Shown: positions 10,701 through 19,736, counted from the stretch's first letter. The stretch: DNA of 49,317 bases from Bacteroidales bacterium (GCA_004552725.1 SFNM01000002.1:1-49317); one strand, 5' to 3'. Made by a program: numbers and translations. The notes: generated from the letters alone by a model not told the origin.

Positions 10701-12462
10701 CGATGTTGCCACTCACCTCACCCTCGCCACCGACACCCTGCGCCAACTGCAAGCCGATTTGGCTATGAAAGTCGACGGAGTAGAAACCGTCACTCTGCGC
10801 GGTGTCCTCTCCGATACTACCTCGGCCTCACCACTCAACCTCGATATGCGAATGATACACCTACCGCTGGCTTCGCTCAATCCGTTTATGCCTGAACACA
10901 CCGCCTCGCTCAAAGGTTATCTCAACGGCACTATCGACGTGTGTGGACGCGGACTCGACCCTCGCTTCAACGGTTGGTTGCAATTCGATTCCGCAGCCGT
11001 GCGCGTAGCCATTATCGGCACGGAATATCCAATAAGCGATGTGCGAGTGCCTCTCGACAGCAACATCGTGCGCTTCAACTCCTTTGGTATTTACGGTGTG
11101 AACAACGAGGCCATGACACTCAACGGCACCGTTGATCTCAGGTCAATGGCCAAGCCTTCGCTCGACCTTACTCTCTCCGCCAAGAATTTCCAAGCATGCA
11201 ACACCGGCCGCGCACCACGCTATGCCGACATCTACGGCAAGGCCTTCATCTCCACCAACACAACAGTGCGCGGCAACTCCGACTTCATCGATATCAATTC
11301 GCGCTTCGATATTCTCTCAGGCACCAACGTCACATACATCATGAGCGATGCCTCGCAAGTTATCGCTGCTCAATCGATGGACGAATTGGTAGAATTCGTG
11401 GCTTTTGCCGATACCACAGCCACCACTGTGGCTGAAGATGAGAACTCTATGGCTATGCGTCTGCTTGCCCAACTCAATATCAATAACGGCACCACCATCA
11501 GCGTTGACCTCTCTCCCGATGGCAAAGACCGCGTGCGTATGCAATGCAATGGCAACTTCGACTTCCAATGGCCGGCCTTCGCCGACCCACGGCTCACCGG
11601 TCGCCTCAACATTACCGGCGGCTTCGCACGCTACTCGCCACCCCTATTGGGTGAAAAATCATTCGACTTCAACGATGGTTCTTACATAGCCTTCACCGGC
11701 GATATGCTCAATCCCATCTTGGCGCTCTCGGCCACCGACCGCGTTAAAGCCAACGTCAAATCCAACGGCGCCGCTCCTCGCTCAATTAATTTCGATGTGG
11801 GTCTCAACGTAGGTGGCACACTCTCTGCCATGGACGTCAAATTCGACTTATCTACCATCGATGATATTTCCATTGCCAACGAACTCCAAAGCATGAGTGC
11901 CGAGCAACGTGCCAACCAAGCCATGAATATGCTTCTATACGGCGTTTATACCGGCGCTTCGTCATCCACCGACGGCGGTAGCATCTCCGGCAACGCTCTA
12001 TACTCCTTCCTCACTTCGCAAATCAATTCGTGGGCGGCTAATACCATCCAAGGTGTAGACCTCAGTTTCGGTATCGACCAAACCAACAACGAGCAAGGCG
12101 TATCATCAATGTCGTACTCATACCAAGTGTCGAAATCGCTCTTTAACGACCGCTTCAAAATCGTTGTAGGCGGCAACTATGCCACCGACGCTTCCGCCGA
12201 CGAAAACTTCTCACAAAATCTTATCAAAGATATTTCTTTCGAGTACTATCTCAATCCGGCACGAACCATGATGGCACGTCTCTTCCGCCACACAGGATAT
12301 GAAAGCATTCTTGAAGGCGAAATCACCAAAACCGGCGTCGGTTTCGTGTATCGTCGCAGTCTTACATCGCTTCGTCAACTCTTTGGACTCCGACCCAAGA
12401 GATCCGACCACACTAACAATCAACCTGCTGTATCCGCTTCATCGAATGACTCGCAAAAATAA
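7747..12462 (+). CDS. tamB: TamB-family translocation and assembly / lipid-transport protein
   Basis: 1571 residues from the ATG at 7747, chosen because it starts an N-terminal membrane anchor (MKWLRVILWTIFGLIAMVLA) and lies just after a -7 box; the open frame upstream to 7582 lacks these. The long middle is built of repetitive beta strands (AsmA/TamB-like, a bridge-type fold spanning the periplasm). The C-terminal 400 residues match the TamB (DUF490) domain: GRLNITGGFARYSPP, then SFDFNDGSYIAFTGDMLNP and NMLLYGVYTG. TamB proteins connect inner and outer membrane and work with an Omp85 partner. Here the partner TamL overlaps the end of this gene by 17 bases, so the two are translationally coupled. 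The order tamB then tamL is the reverse of what I recall as usual. Confidence 0.9.
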   Translation: MKWLRVILWTIFGLIAMVLAIVLTLYSPWGGNATAKIVSAVVSDSTMTIHIGKLDIDWPLRVHAGDVNLSMADGLRLRADMLDADLSINDLLRLNLSMSRATIDRLNLDMGAEDSLMYMRLRAEKADLRSASVRLSDLHIAVDSAMLCGGDLALQLNPDTAAVAPPKPEPSEPSTMLLSVNHLAIDRFHYQMRMLPTIDSLAVTMNLADAADIAVNLGEQSINVRRFDVDGADIAYIAPDSATVAATPPARVDTIAPDTAPWTITLGSAIFDHARALYTTRGITPADGLDFGYIDVDSMQLAVNDFYNQAAQVEVPLKLRGIERCGIALTASGRLDIDERGLRLSDFNIQTDQQTALTFSALMGLGDLAADPSLPLHLNLDGQAASADLSLMFPDFNPYLSALPSRLDLTTAVSGTSGRLNIGRLRFAAPSMLTLNGRGLLTNAFRPDRLGGNVSLDGQLANVNPLMASIMGESSVYIPATTFTLDADFSPTYIGASLRALSGGGRLDFDGELAAGDEYFAALTAENFPLHSFLPGMDLGPLTATLIADGQGFDIADTAMALQANFAIAQAYYGGYDYAGISGELSAADGLAAADIRSTNGNAQFALHADGNLAGDVYHWKASLNAPFFDLLDLNFADVETTASANLDAEMEYAPQSNDLNANLLLHSLRYTTPISAIRLSDVDTRLSASDSTTILTITDGDLNASASIEASLQRLMAVSDTLSAEFDHQFSSRIINIDRIFSPLPKAEFDLTAGRNNFLADIAAGSRASFDNINIHADNDLSFYLNSEILGFRNDEMRIDTTRFEINQFGPRLIYQLNIGNRPGTFDKWANVDIDGYIFENSAAFHMQQHDITGEQGYDVGAAVALLDSVLTMSLEPLDPTIAYKPWTVNDDNYISWNFNTSALDANLHLNSATSAVDVFTDAGDLNLNLHDIRIEEWVNLNPFAPPMRGSLSADMKISHRPGSLSGSGDFALTDFYYNRQRVGDVATHLTLATDTLRQLQADLAMKVDGVETVTLRGVLSDTTSASPLNLDMRMIHLPLASLNPFMPEHTASLKGYLNGTIDVCGRGLDPRFNGWLQFDSAAVRVAIIGTEYPISDVRVPLDSNIVRFNSFGIYGVNNEAMTLNGTVDLRSMAKPSLDLTLSAKNFQACNTGRAPRYADIYGKAFISTNTTVRGNSDFIDINSRFDILSGTNVTYIMSDASQVIAAQSMDELVEFVAFADTTATTVAEDENSMAMRLLAQLNINNGTTISVDLSPDGKDRVRMQCNGNFDFQWPAFADPRLTGRLNITGGFARYSPPLLGEKSFDFNDGSYIAFTGDMLNPILALSATDRVKANVKSNGAAPRSINFDVGLNVGGTLSAMDVKFDLSTIDDISIANELQSMSAEQRANQAMNMLLYGVYTGASSSTDGGSISGNALYSFLTSQINSWAANTIQGVDLSFGIDQTNNEQGVSSMSYSYQVSKSLFNDRFKIVVGGNYATDASADENFSQNLIKDISFEYYLNPARTMMARLFRHTGYESILEGEITKTGVGFVYRRSLTSLRQLFGLRPKRSDHTNNQPAVSASSNDSQK

Positions 12463-14740
12463 CTTTCATATTATCCTGATTGCTCTGCTGACCGCTCTGC
12501 TCTGCTCATGCTCCACCACTCGGCGCGTGCCGGCCGACGACTACCTATATATTGGCACCGCCCCTCTCAAATACGAAGGTGCTCAAGGCGCTAAAGCCGT
12601 GCCCGACGACATCCGCCTCGGTATAGAAGAAGCCGTGGCAGTTGAGCCAAACAACTACTGGAGCCTGGTGGGTTGGCGCTACCCATTTCCCCTCGGCCTT
12701 TGGGCTTACAACAATTGGCCCAACGACAAAGGAGGCCTCCGCGGGTGGCTTTACAACACTTTTGCTACCGATCCCGTGCTCATATCATCGGTCCGCCCCG
12801 AAGCACGCACTCGTATGATTGAGCAACAACTGGCCAACAATGGTTTCTTTCGCGCTTCAGCCTCTTTTGAATTAGAACACCAAAAAAATCCTCGCAAAGT
12901 AAAGGTTTACTACACCATCAATCCCGGTCCGGCCTACAATATCTCCTCGGTGGAACTACCTGCCGACTCCACCCACCTTATCCACCTCATCGACTCCATT
13001 GCCGCGCGCGACCCTTACCTCCAACCCGGCAACCGATTTGCCACCGACTCGCTCGAATTTGTGCGTAATCGCATCACAAACTCGCTCCGCGACCTCGGTT
13101 ACTACTTCTTCCGCCCCGAATATATCAAATATCAAGCCGACAGCGTGGCACATCCCGGACAAGTGGCCTTGCGTATGCGGCTCGACTCCGACATTCCTCA
13201 ATACGCGTCGGCGCAATACATCACCGGGCACACCACAGTCACCGTCAATCGCTATCGCGGTCGCCAAACGCCCGACACCACCGAATTGCGCTCCGACCTC
13301 ACCCTCATTCAGATGTTGCCATCCAAACTGCGCAAACAACTAATCGCCGAATGTGTCACATTCCGCCAAGGACGTACTTTCGCCGTGCGAAATATGAACC
13401 GCACCCAAAACTATCTCTCGCGCACCGGCATCTTCCGCCAAGTATCCATCGCCGTATCGCCCGACTCCACAGCCTCCCGCCCTACACTCAACCTCAACGT
13501 AAACTGCACTTTCGAAGCACCGCTTACAGCCTCGATCGAAGTCAATGCCGCTTCTAAATCAAATAGTTACCTTGGTCCCGGCATCATTCTCGGCCTGACT
13601 CACAACAATCTCTTCGGCGGCGGCGAACAACTCTCAATCAACCTCAACGGCGCCTACGAGTGGCAAACCGGCGGTGGCCGTGGCATTTTCAACTCCTACG
13701 AAGCAGGCCTCACCACCACACTCTCTATCCCACGGCTGCTTGCGCCCAATTTCATTCCTCGGAGCACGCGCCGCGTGCAAAGTTGGACTCGTTTCCAAAT
13801 CGGTGCCGACCTGCTCAATCGGCCCCACTACTTCAAAATGGCGCAATTCAATGCCTCGATGACCTACGATTGGCGATGGCGACGCCACGTGTCGAACTCT
13901 TTCACTCCCTTCAAACTCACCTATACCAAACTGATGAACACCACCCCGGAGTTCGATGAAGTGATGGCTGAGAACCCCGCCGTAGCACAAAGTTTTGAAA
14001 ATCAGTTCATCCCACAGATGATTTATTCTTACACCTACGACCGTCAATTCTCACCCTCCAATGCCCTCAACTTCCAACTCACTCTCCAAGAGGCAGGCAA
14101 CATATTCTGGGGCATTTGGGAATTAGCCGGTTCAAAGGGAGAAAAACACCTCTTCGGCACACCTTTCTCGCAGTTTGTCAAAGCCAATGCCCAGGTGGTA
14201 TGGAATCACCGCCTTATGCCCGGACATAATATAGTGAGCCGCCTGGCCATCGGTGCCGCCGAAGCCTACGGCAATTCCTCGCAAGTGCCTTACGCTGAAC
14301 AATTCTACGTAGGCGGCGCCAACTCCGTGCGCGGCTTCACTGTCCGCTCCATCGGACCCGGCTCTTTCCGCCGAAACACCGACGACCCCAATGCATACTT
14401 CGACCAAACCGGCACATTCCGCTTTGAAGCCAACGTAGAATACCGTATGCAACTCTCCGGTGCTCTTTACGGCGCTCTATTCCTCGATGCCGGCAACGTA
14501 TGGCTACTCCATCGCGACGAAGCACGCCCCGGCGGCACTCTCTCTGCCGGCAACTTCTTGCGCGACCTCGCCACCGGCACCGGTCTCGGCTTGCGCTTCG
14601 ATATGGGTATGTTGGTTGTACGCGGCGACCTTGGCATCGCTCTCCACGCACCTTACGACACCGGACATTCCGGCTACTTCAATCTCCCATCTTTCGGCAA
14701 ATCACTCGCCTTCCATCTGGCCATCGGCTACCCATTCTGA
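12446..14740 (+). CDS. tamL: TamL, lipoprotein BamA/TamA-family outer-membrane protein
   Basis: 764 residues from the ATG at 12446, which opens a lipoprotein signal (IILIALLTALLCSCSTTRR, lipid Cys probably residue 22). Starting inside tamB is common for coupled genes. POTRA-like segments follow (for example MIEQQLANNGFFRASASFEL and YYTINPGPAYNISSVEL), then a long C-terminal Omp85 barrel with the typical YVGGANSVRGF-like motif (seen as QFYVGGANSVRGFTVRS) and the final-strand signature HLAIGYPF ending in Phe. In Bacteroidetes the TamA role is filled by this lipidated version. It probably acts with TamB in outer-membrane assembly or phospholipid traffic. Confidence 0.9.
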   Translation: MTRKNNFHIILIALLTALLCSCSTTRRVPADDYLYIGTAPLKYEGAQGAKAVPDDIRLGIEEAVAVEPNNYWSLVGWRYPFPLGLWAYNNWPNDKGGLRGWLYNTFATDPVLISSVRPEARTRMIEQQLANNGFFRASASFELEHQKNPRKVKVYYTINPGPAYNISSVELPADSTHLIHLIDSIAARDPYLQPGNRFATDSLEFVRNRITNSLRDLGYYFFRPEYIKYQADSVAHPGQVALRMRLDSDIPQYASAQYITGHTTVTVNRYRGRQTPDTTELRSDLTLIQMLPSKLRKQLIAECVTFRQGRTFAVRNMNRTQNYLSRTGIFRQVSIAVSPDSTASRPTLNLNVNCTFEAPLTASIEVNAASKSNSYLGPGIILGLTHNNLFGGGEQLSINLNGAYEWQTGGGRGIFNSYEAGLTTTLSIPRLLAPNFIPRSTRRVQSWTRFQIGADLLNRPHYFKMAQFNASMTYDWRWRRHVSNSFTPFKLTYTKLMNTTPEFDEVMAENPAVAQSFENQFIPQMIYSYTYDRQFSPSNALNFQLTLQEAGNIFWGIWELAGSKGEKHLFGTPFSQFVKANAQVVWNHRLMPGHNIVSRLAIGAAEAYGNSSQVPYAEQFYVGGANSVRGFTVRSIGPGSFRRNTDDPNAYFDQTGTFRFEANVEYRMQLSGALYGALFLDAGNVWLLHRDEARPGGTLSAGNFLRDLATGTGLGLRFDMGMLVVRGDLGIALHAPYDTGHSGYFNLPSFGKSLAFHLAIGYPF

Positions 14741-14834
14741 TTTTGTCGCACTTTTTTGCGTGTAGTTTCGATTTTTTCGAGCGAGTTTTTTGTAAAAAAT
14801 TGCTAAGGAGTGGTGATATGTGGGGAAATAGTTG

Positions 14835-14842
14835 TAACTTTG
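14835..14842 (+). promoter_or_regulatory. Putative -7 box for the lptD-aroF unit
   Basis: TAACTTTG fits the -7 consensus 29 bases before the TTG start of lptD, implying a short leader. No correctly spaced -33 TTTG was found. No clear terminator separates tamL from this site. Confidence 0.5.
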
Positions 14843-14870
14843 CGGTGATTTTCGTCAAAAAGTATCTATT

Positions 14871-17666
14871 TTGAGAAAACTCTGGCTATATATACTTATA
14901 TGTGTGCTGTTGCCCCAACTGGCAACGGCTATTGGTGTATTGGCCGATGATGTATCAACACCGGACTTCGGCAGCGACAGCGTGGCGGAAGATTCTGCGC
15001 CGACAATGGACATTCCGTATCAAGCCATGGGCGACACCACTCCGATGCTTCCACTCGACTCGGTTTTACCCCAAATTGAGCCTATAGCCGCTGACACGCA
15101 AGTGGTCCCGGATACGTTCACCCCCATCTTCCGTCCGGTGGTGGATAAGGTCGACTTGGAAACCGCCGTTGATTTTGCCTCGTCGGACTCTTTGGTGATT
15201 ATCCGCCGCGACTCGGCTATGATGTATGGCAACAGCACTATCACATACGGTGATATCAAACTCCAATCGGCCAATATTGAAATGGATATGCACACCAATA
15301 CGGTTTATGCCGTTGGTGTGGAAGACTCCGTGGGCGATATGACCGGTCAGCCGGTGTTCAACGACGGCTCCGCCGACTATCAGGCAGCCACAATGCGCTA
15401 TAACTTTATCAGCGAAAAAGGCTTCATCACCAACGTGGTGACAGAGCAAGGCGAGGGGTTCCTCACCGGCGGCCGCACCAAGCGCACCGACGATGGCAAT
15501 TTCTTCATTGAAAATGGGCGCTATACCACTTGCGACGACCACGATTGCCCGCACTTCTATTTCAACGTCACACGTGGCAAGGTACATCCGGGAAGCAACA
15601 TCGTCACCGGACCCGCATACATGGTATTAGCCGGTCTGCCGCTGCCTATTGCCGTACCTTTCGGCTACTTTCCATTCACGTCAAAGTACAAATCGGGTAT
15701 TTTGGTGCCATCGTTCGGCGATGACTACCAACGTGGCTTCTACCTGCGCGACGGTGGTTATTACTTTGCCATCAACGACAATATAGACCTCGCCCTCACC
15801 GGCGAAATCTACACCAAAGGCTCGTGGGGCATTAACGCCAACTCCAACTACGTGCGCCGCTACCGCTATTCAGGCTCCTTCCAAATCAATTACCTCAAAT
15901 CAATCTACGGCGACAAAGGCGCGCCCGACTACTCCTCTCAAACCAACTTCCAACTTCTTTGGAGCCACTCGCAAGACGCCAAGGCCAATCCCAACCTCAC
16001 CCTCTCGGCCTCGGTGAACTTCACTACTTCAGGCTACTCGCGCAACGATCTCAACTCTTACTATTCCAACTCGTTCACCGAAAACACCAAGAGTTCTACG
16101 GTGAATATGACCTATCGCTTCCCGCAATCGAAGTGGTCGCTATCAGCCTCGATGAACGTAAGCCAACGCACACAAGACTCCACCTTGTCGGTATCCTTCC
16201 CCAACCTCAATATCACCTTGGCGCAAGTTTACCCCTTCAAACGCAAACGTGCTGCAGGCGATGAGCGTTGGTACGAAAAAATTCGTCTGTCCTACACCGG
16301 ACAGTTTCAAAACTCGCTCACTGCCCAGCAAAACGTATTCTTCAAAAAGAGCCTGATAAAAGATTGGCGCAATGCTTTTCGCCACAATATTCCCATCTCG
16401 GCCACTTTCAACGCATTCAGTTATCTCAATATCACCCCGAGTATCAACTTCACCGACCGAATGTACACCCAGAAAGTGCGGCGGCAGTGGGATCCGGCGG
16501 CATCGGCCGAGGTGTGCGACACTACATATAGTTTCTACAACGTATACGACTTTTCCGCCGCTCTTTCGCTCGATACCAAGGTCTACGGCTTCTGGCGTCC
16601 ACTCGGTTTCTTAGGCAAGAAACTCAAGATGATACGCCACGTGTTCACCCCCTCGGTATCGATTAGCGCTGCGCCCGACTTCGGCTCATCGTTCTTCGGC
16701 TATTATGGCCACTACAACTACACCGACTCGCAAGGGCGTCCGCAAACTAAGACCTACTCATACTTCCCTAATGCCCTTTACGGCACTCCGGCGCAGGGCA
16801 AGCAAGGCGTAGTATCGTGGTCGCTGGCCAACAATCTCGAGGCCAAAGTCCTGACCAACGACTCAATAGGTGAGAAGAAAATCTCCCTTATCGAGAATTT
16901 CACTCTCACACAAAGTTACAACTTCGCTGCCGACTCGCTCAACTTCTCCAACATCAACACATCGATGTTGCTCCGCCTTACCAAAAACTTCAACCTCAAC
17001 CTCAACGCCACTTGGGATGTGTACACTTATCAACTCAATTCCGCCGGCAATCCCGTGCGAGTGAACAAGTTGCGCTGGAATTGCGGCAAAGGCATCGGCC
17101 GACTGTCGTCGACCGGCACCTCGTTCTCATACACCTTCAACCAAGACACATTCCGACGCAAAAGTTCGTCGAACAACAATAACTCTAACACACCGGGCAA
17201 TGGCAGCAACACCTCTGCCCCACCATCCGGTGAAGAAAGCGCCCAAAGGCGCGATGATGCAGCCGCCGGCGACCTTCAACTCACGCCCGAAGGCTATGTA
17301 CCGTGGCGCGTGCCGTGGAGTTTGACCTTCAACTACTCCATCAACTACGCATACGGCACCTTCAATAAAGAAAAGATGGAATACAACGGCAAGGTGACTC
17401 AAAACTTGTCGCTTTCCGGCTCCATAAAGCCTACGCCCAACTGGAACTTCTCATTCACAGCCTCTTACGACTTCGACCGGCATAAGTTGGCTTATATGAA
17501 TTGCAACATTGGGCGCGACCTCCACTGCTTCCAGATGCGTGCATCGTTTGTGCCCGTCGGGCCATATAAAAACTATACGTTCAACATTGCCGTGAAATCA
17601 TCTATGCTTGCCGACCTTAAATACGACAAGCGCTCCTCGATTTCCAACGGTGTCACTTGGTATTGA
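14871..17666 (+). CDS. lptD: LptD-like lipopolysaccharide assembly outer-membrane protein
   Basis: 931 residues beginning at a TTG codon that directly precedes a signal peptide (RKLWLYILICVLLPQLATA); no ATG alternative keeps the signal peptide. The N-terminal periplasmic part (about 90-240) has the OstA/LptA-like jelly-roll pattern (SAMMYGNSTITYGDIKLQSA, then GFITNVVTEQGEGFLTGGR) and a CDDHDCPHFYF Cys pair. Residues 240-931 alternate aromatic and polar residues as in a large beta barrel. The Gly/Asn/Ser-rich loop near 765-805 is probably extracellular. It places LPS or lipooligosaccharide in the outer leaflet. Its stop codon is one base from the start of the DAHP synthase gene. Confidence 0.88.
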   Translation: MRKLWLYILICVLLPQLATAIGVLADDVSTPDFGSDSVAEDSAPTMDIPYQAMGDTTPMLPLDSVLPQIEPIAADTQVVPDTFTPIFRPVVDKVDLETAVDFASSDSLVIIRRDSAMMYGNSTITYGDIKLQSANIEMDMHTNTVYAVGVEDSVGDMTGQPVFNDGSADYQAATMRYNFISEKGFITNVVTEQGEGFLTGGRTKRTDDGNFFIENGRYTTCDDHDCPHFYFNVTRGKVHPGSNIVTGPAYMVLAGLPLPIAVPFGYFPFTSKYKSGILVPSFGDDYQRGFYLRDGGYYFAINDNIDLALTGEIYTKGSWGINANSNYVRRYRYSGSFQINYLKSIYGDKGAPDYSSQTNFQLLWSHSQDAKANPNLTLSASVNFTTSGYSRNDLNSYYSNSFTENTKSSTVNMTYRFPQSKWSLSASMNVSQRTQDSTLSVSFPNLNITLAQVYPFKRKRAAGDERWYEKIRLSYTGQFQNSLTAQQNVFFKKSLIKDWRNAFRHNIPISATFNAFSYLNITPSINFTDRMYTQKVRRQWDPAASAEVCDTTYSFYNVYDFSAALSLDTKVYGFWRPLGFLGKKLKMIRHVFTPSVSISAAPDFGSSFFGYYGHYNYTDSQGRPQTKTYSYFPNALYGTPAQGKQGVVSWSLANNLEAKVLTNDSIGEKKISLIENFTLTQSYNFAADSLNFSNINTSMLLRLTKNFNLNLNATWDVYTYQLNSAGNPVRVNKLRWNCGKGIGRLSSTGTSFSYTFNQDTFRRKSSSNNNNSNTPGNGSNTSAPPSGEESAQRRDDAAAGDLQLTPEGYVPWRVPWSLTFNYSINYAYGTFNKEKMEYNGKVTQNLSLSGSIKPTPNWNFSFTASYDFDRHKLAYMNCNIGRDLHCFQMRASFVPVGPYKNYTFNIAVKSSMLADLKYDKRSSISNGVTWY

Positions 17667-17667
17667 T

Positions 17668-18750
17668 ATGGCCGACTTTCCCAACCTCCAACCCATTCCG
17701 GGTATTGACCCTTCCGGCCGATTGATAATAGCCGGGCCGTGCAGTGCCGAGTCAGCGGAGCAGATGATGGACGTGGCTGGTCAACTCGCCGCCGGAGGCA
17801 TCGGAGTGTTGCGTGCCGGCGTATGGAAGCCTCGCACATACCCCGGTGGCTTTGAAGGTCGCGGAGCCGTGGCTTTAGAGTGGATGGCACAAGCAAAAGC
17901 CGCCACCGGTATGCTTACCGCCACCGAAGTTGCCACTCCCGACCACTTGCATGCCGCCATCGACTCCGGCATCGACATAGTATGGATAGGCGCTCGCACC
18001 GCCGCCGACCCCTTTGCCGTGCAAGAAATAGCCAATGCGCTATCAGACATCGAGAACAAACCTGCCGTAATGGTAAAAAATCCCGTAAGCCCTGACCCAG
18101 ACCTGTGGATTGGCGCCTTGCAGCGCATCTATGCTGCCGGAGTGCGCCGTCTCGCTGCTATCCATCGCGGGTTTACCACTTACGGCAACTCCATCTACCG
18201 TAATCGTCCTCGCTGGTCAATTCCTTTTGAATTGCGACGCCAAATTCCTTCACTTCCAATCATTTGCGACCCCAGTCACATTGCCGGCGACAGCAAATTA
18301 GTAGAGACAGTAGCATCCGCAGCCATTGATATGGGCTTCGACGGTCTTATCATCGAAACCCATCCTTGCCCCGAATGTGCACTCAGCGATGCTCATCAAC
18401 AACTCACACCCGCCCAACTTTTCGAACTGCTCAGACATCTCCGCCACAACTCATCGGCCGAGCCCGCCCATAGCCAACTCTTGCGCCAATATCGTCAGCA
18501 CATCGACAAAATCGACCATCAACTCCTCGATTTATTGGCGCAACGTATGAACATCTCTGCTGAAATCGGCCAAATCAAGAAGCAACACGAACTTAGTGCC
18601 ATGCAACCGCAACGCTACGCCCAAATGCTTGCCGAGCGATGCGCCTCCGGCGCCGACCTGGGCCTTTCACCCGAACTTCTAACCAAACTCTGGACCCTCA
18701 TCCACGAAGAAAGCGTCCGACGCCAACTGCAAATCCTTTCCCAAAAATAA
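17668..18750 (+). CDS. aroF: Bifunctional DAHP synthase / chorismate mutase
   Basis: 360 residues from the ATG at 17668; an upstream in-frame ATG at 17608 would overlap lptD by 59 bases and adds no conserved sequence. The N-terminal 265 residues are a type I-beta DAHP synthase: IAGPCSAES (21-29), KPRTYPGGFEG (54-64), VKNPVSPDPDLW and CDPSHIAGD, the last forming metal and phosphate sites. The C-terminal 90 residues are an AroQ-type chorismate mutase (RQHIDKIDHQLLDLLAQRM, then EIGQIKK). It catalyses the first step of the shikimate pathway and the branch step to prephenate. The fusion is common in Bacteroidetes; the mutase part often acts as an allosteric module. It is almost certainly cotranscribed with lptD. 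Confidence 0.93.
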   Translation: MADFPNLQPIPGIDPSGRLIIAGPCSAESAEQMMDVAGQLAAGGIGVLRAGVWKPRTYPGGFEGRGAVALEWMAQAKAATGMLTATEVATPDHLHAAIDSGIDIVWIGARTAADPFAVQEIANALSDIENKPAVMVKNPVSPDPDLWIGALQRIYAAGVRRLAAIHRGFTTYGNSIYRNRPRWSIPFELRRQIPSLPIICDPSHIAGDSKLVETVASAAIDMGFDGLIIETHPCPECALSDAHQQLTPAQLFELLRHLRHNSSAEPAHSQLLRQYRQHIDKIDHQLLDLLAQRMNISAEIGQIKKQHELSAMQPQRYAQMLAERCASGADLGLSPELLTKLWTLIHEESVRRQLQILSQK

Positions 18751-18780
18751 AGCGACAACCAATGACTGGCTGCCGCTTTT
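18743..18780 (-). terminator. Intrinsic terminator of the HU gene
   Basis: Read on the minus strand, AAAGCGGCAGCCA (plus 18779-18767) pairs with TGGTTGTCGCTTT (plus 18761-18749), using two G-U wobbles, followed by a T-rich tract. On the plus strand the same positions give A-C mismatches, so the element serves the HU gene; weak use by aroF is possible. Confidence 0.75.
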
Positions 18781-18800
18781 AATTTCATTGTAAGCCGCTA

Positions 18801-19073
18801 TTATTTTACTTTCTCAGCGAGTTCAGCGCCGGCTTTGAATTTGATAGTTTTGCGAGCGGGAATTGTGATGGATTCTTTAGTGCGGGGGTTGATACCGGTG
18901 CGTTCACCTTTTTCAGCTACAGCGAAAGTGCCAAAACCGAGAAGGGCAACTTTATCACCGGCAGCAAGTGCGCCGCCAATTGCTTCGATAGTTGCGTCGA
19001 GGGATGCTTTTGCTTGGGCTTTTGTGAGGCCTGCTTTTTCTGCAATTGCAGAGATAAGTTCTGATTTATTCAT
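18801..19073 (-). CDS. HU-family histone-like DNA-binding protein
   Basis: 90 residues, the usual HU length. It begins MNKSELISAIAEKAGLTK, and the DNA-binding arm contains GFGTFAVAEKGERTGINPRT and IPARKTIKFKAG, the canonical bacterial HU/IHF signature. It dimerises and bends DNA as a nucleoid protein. It is monocistronic, with its own promoter (19105-19139) and terminator (18743-18780). Confidence 0.97.
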   Translation of the reverse strand: MNKSELISAIAEKAGLTKAQAKASLDATIEAIGGALAAGDKVALLGFGTFAVAEKGERTGINPRTKESITIPARKTIKFKAGAELAEKVK

Positions 19074-19104
19074 GTGTATAAGTTTGTTGAGGTTTATTTT
19101 GTCG

Positions 19105-19139
19105 CAAATATAACTTATTTCATTGAAATAATTGCAAAA
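19105..19139 (-). promoter_or_regulatory. Promoter for the HU gene
   Basis: On the minus strand, TATATTTG (plus CAAATATA 19105-19112) is preceded by TTTTG (plus 19135-19139) with a 22-base spacer. It is about 30 bases upstream of the HU start. Confidence 0.65.
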
Positions 19140-19180
19140 TTTTTTGAAAAAAATCGTAAAATGCTCAAAAAAAGTAATTT

Positions 19181-19708
19181 TTAGCAGTTATTTTCCTGAT
19201 TTTTTGGATTTTTACTCTTTATTTCATCGTCAATTTTGATAATTTCGGCCAAATCCTCCGGTTCTATGCCAAGATGACGCGAAGTCTTGTCAACCAATAT
19301 TTTCCCGGCAATTTTAGCCCACGGCGAAGCATTGGCCGATGCCTCATTTTCTATTATAGAACATCCTTGCCAAAAGCACACAATCGCCGCCGACCACTTG
19401 AGCAAATCGCACCAATCGCCCCCAAAAGTATGTTGCAACAATGCTGCAAGTGTCAAAAGCCCGTAAATACGGCAAAGTTTCGAGACCGTGCGTCCGAACC
19501 GTGCCGAAGAGAATTTCAATTGCTGTCGTTTGGTAGGCATTTGCCTTCCCAAGCGATGCGCCAGTCGCCGCGCACTCACCACATCCGCTATCACCATCAA
19601 CGTGCACACCATACCATACGGAGCAGCGGGCATCAAAGCCGCCGCGAGCCATCCTCCCGCTGCCGCCGCTATCGATTTCAAAAAGTCGTAAGTATTCATA
19701 TCATTCAT
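19181..19708 (-). CDS. Phage holin-family protein (lone)
   Basis: 175 residues with an initiator at 19708 (MNDMNTY; a second ATG four codons in would also serve). Hydrophobic segments at about 12-45 (AAAAGGWLAAALMPAAPYGM) and 80-115 suggest two or three membrane helices. A basic linker (RRLAHRLGRQMPTKRQQLK) and the later SIIENEASANASPWAKIAGK segment match the Bacteroidetes phage holin family (toxin secretion / phage lysis holin type). No endolysin, tail or other phage gene is nearby. Its job may be host-adapted, for example release of material or regulated lysis (inference). The Lys/Asn-rich C-terminus is probably cytoplasmic. Confidence 0.7.
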   Translation of the reverse strand: MNDMNTYDFLKSIAAAAGGWLAAALMPAAPYGMVCTLMVIADVVSARRLAHRLGRQMPTKRQQLKFSSARFGRTVSKLCRIYGLLTLAALLQHTFGGDWCDLLKWSAAIVCFWQGCSIIENEASANASPWAKIAGKILVDKTSRHLGIEPEDLAEIIKIDDEIKSKNPKNQENNC

Positions 19709-19728
19709 CGTTATTCAAATTCGTCCAC

Positions 19729-19736
19729 AAAGTTAC
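19729..19736 (-). promoter_or_regulatory. Putative -7 box for the holin-family gene
   Basis: Minus-strand TAACTTTG, about 20 bases upstream of the start at 19708. A TTTTG is 23 bases further upstream, slightly beyond ideal spacing. Confidence 0.45.

Noticed and set aside
18743..18780. Hairpin after aroF as its plus-strand terminator
   Set aside because: On the plus strand it has two A-C mismatches; on the minus strand these are G-U pairs with a T-rich tract, so it fits the HU gene better.
19181..19708. Prophage suggested by the holin-family gene
   Set aside because: Flanking genes are HU and cysK; no phage structural, lysin or integrase genes are present.
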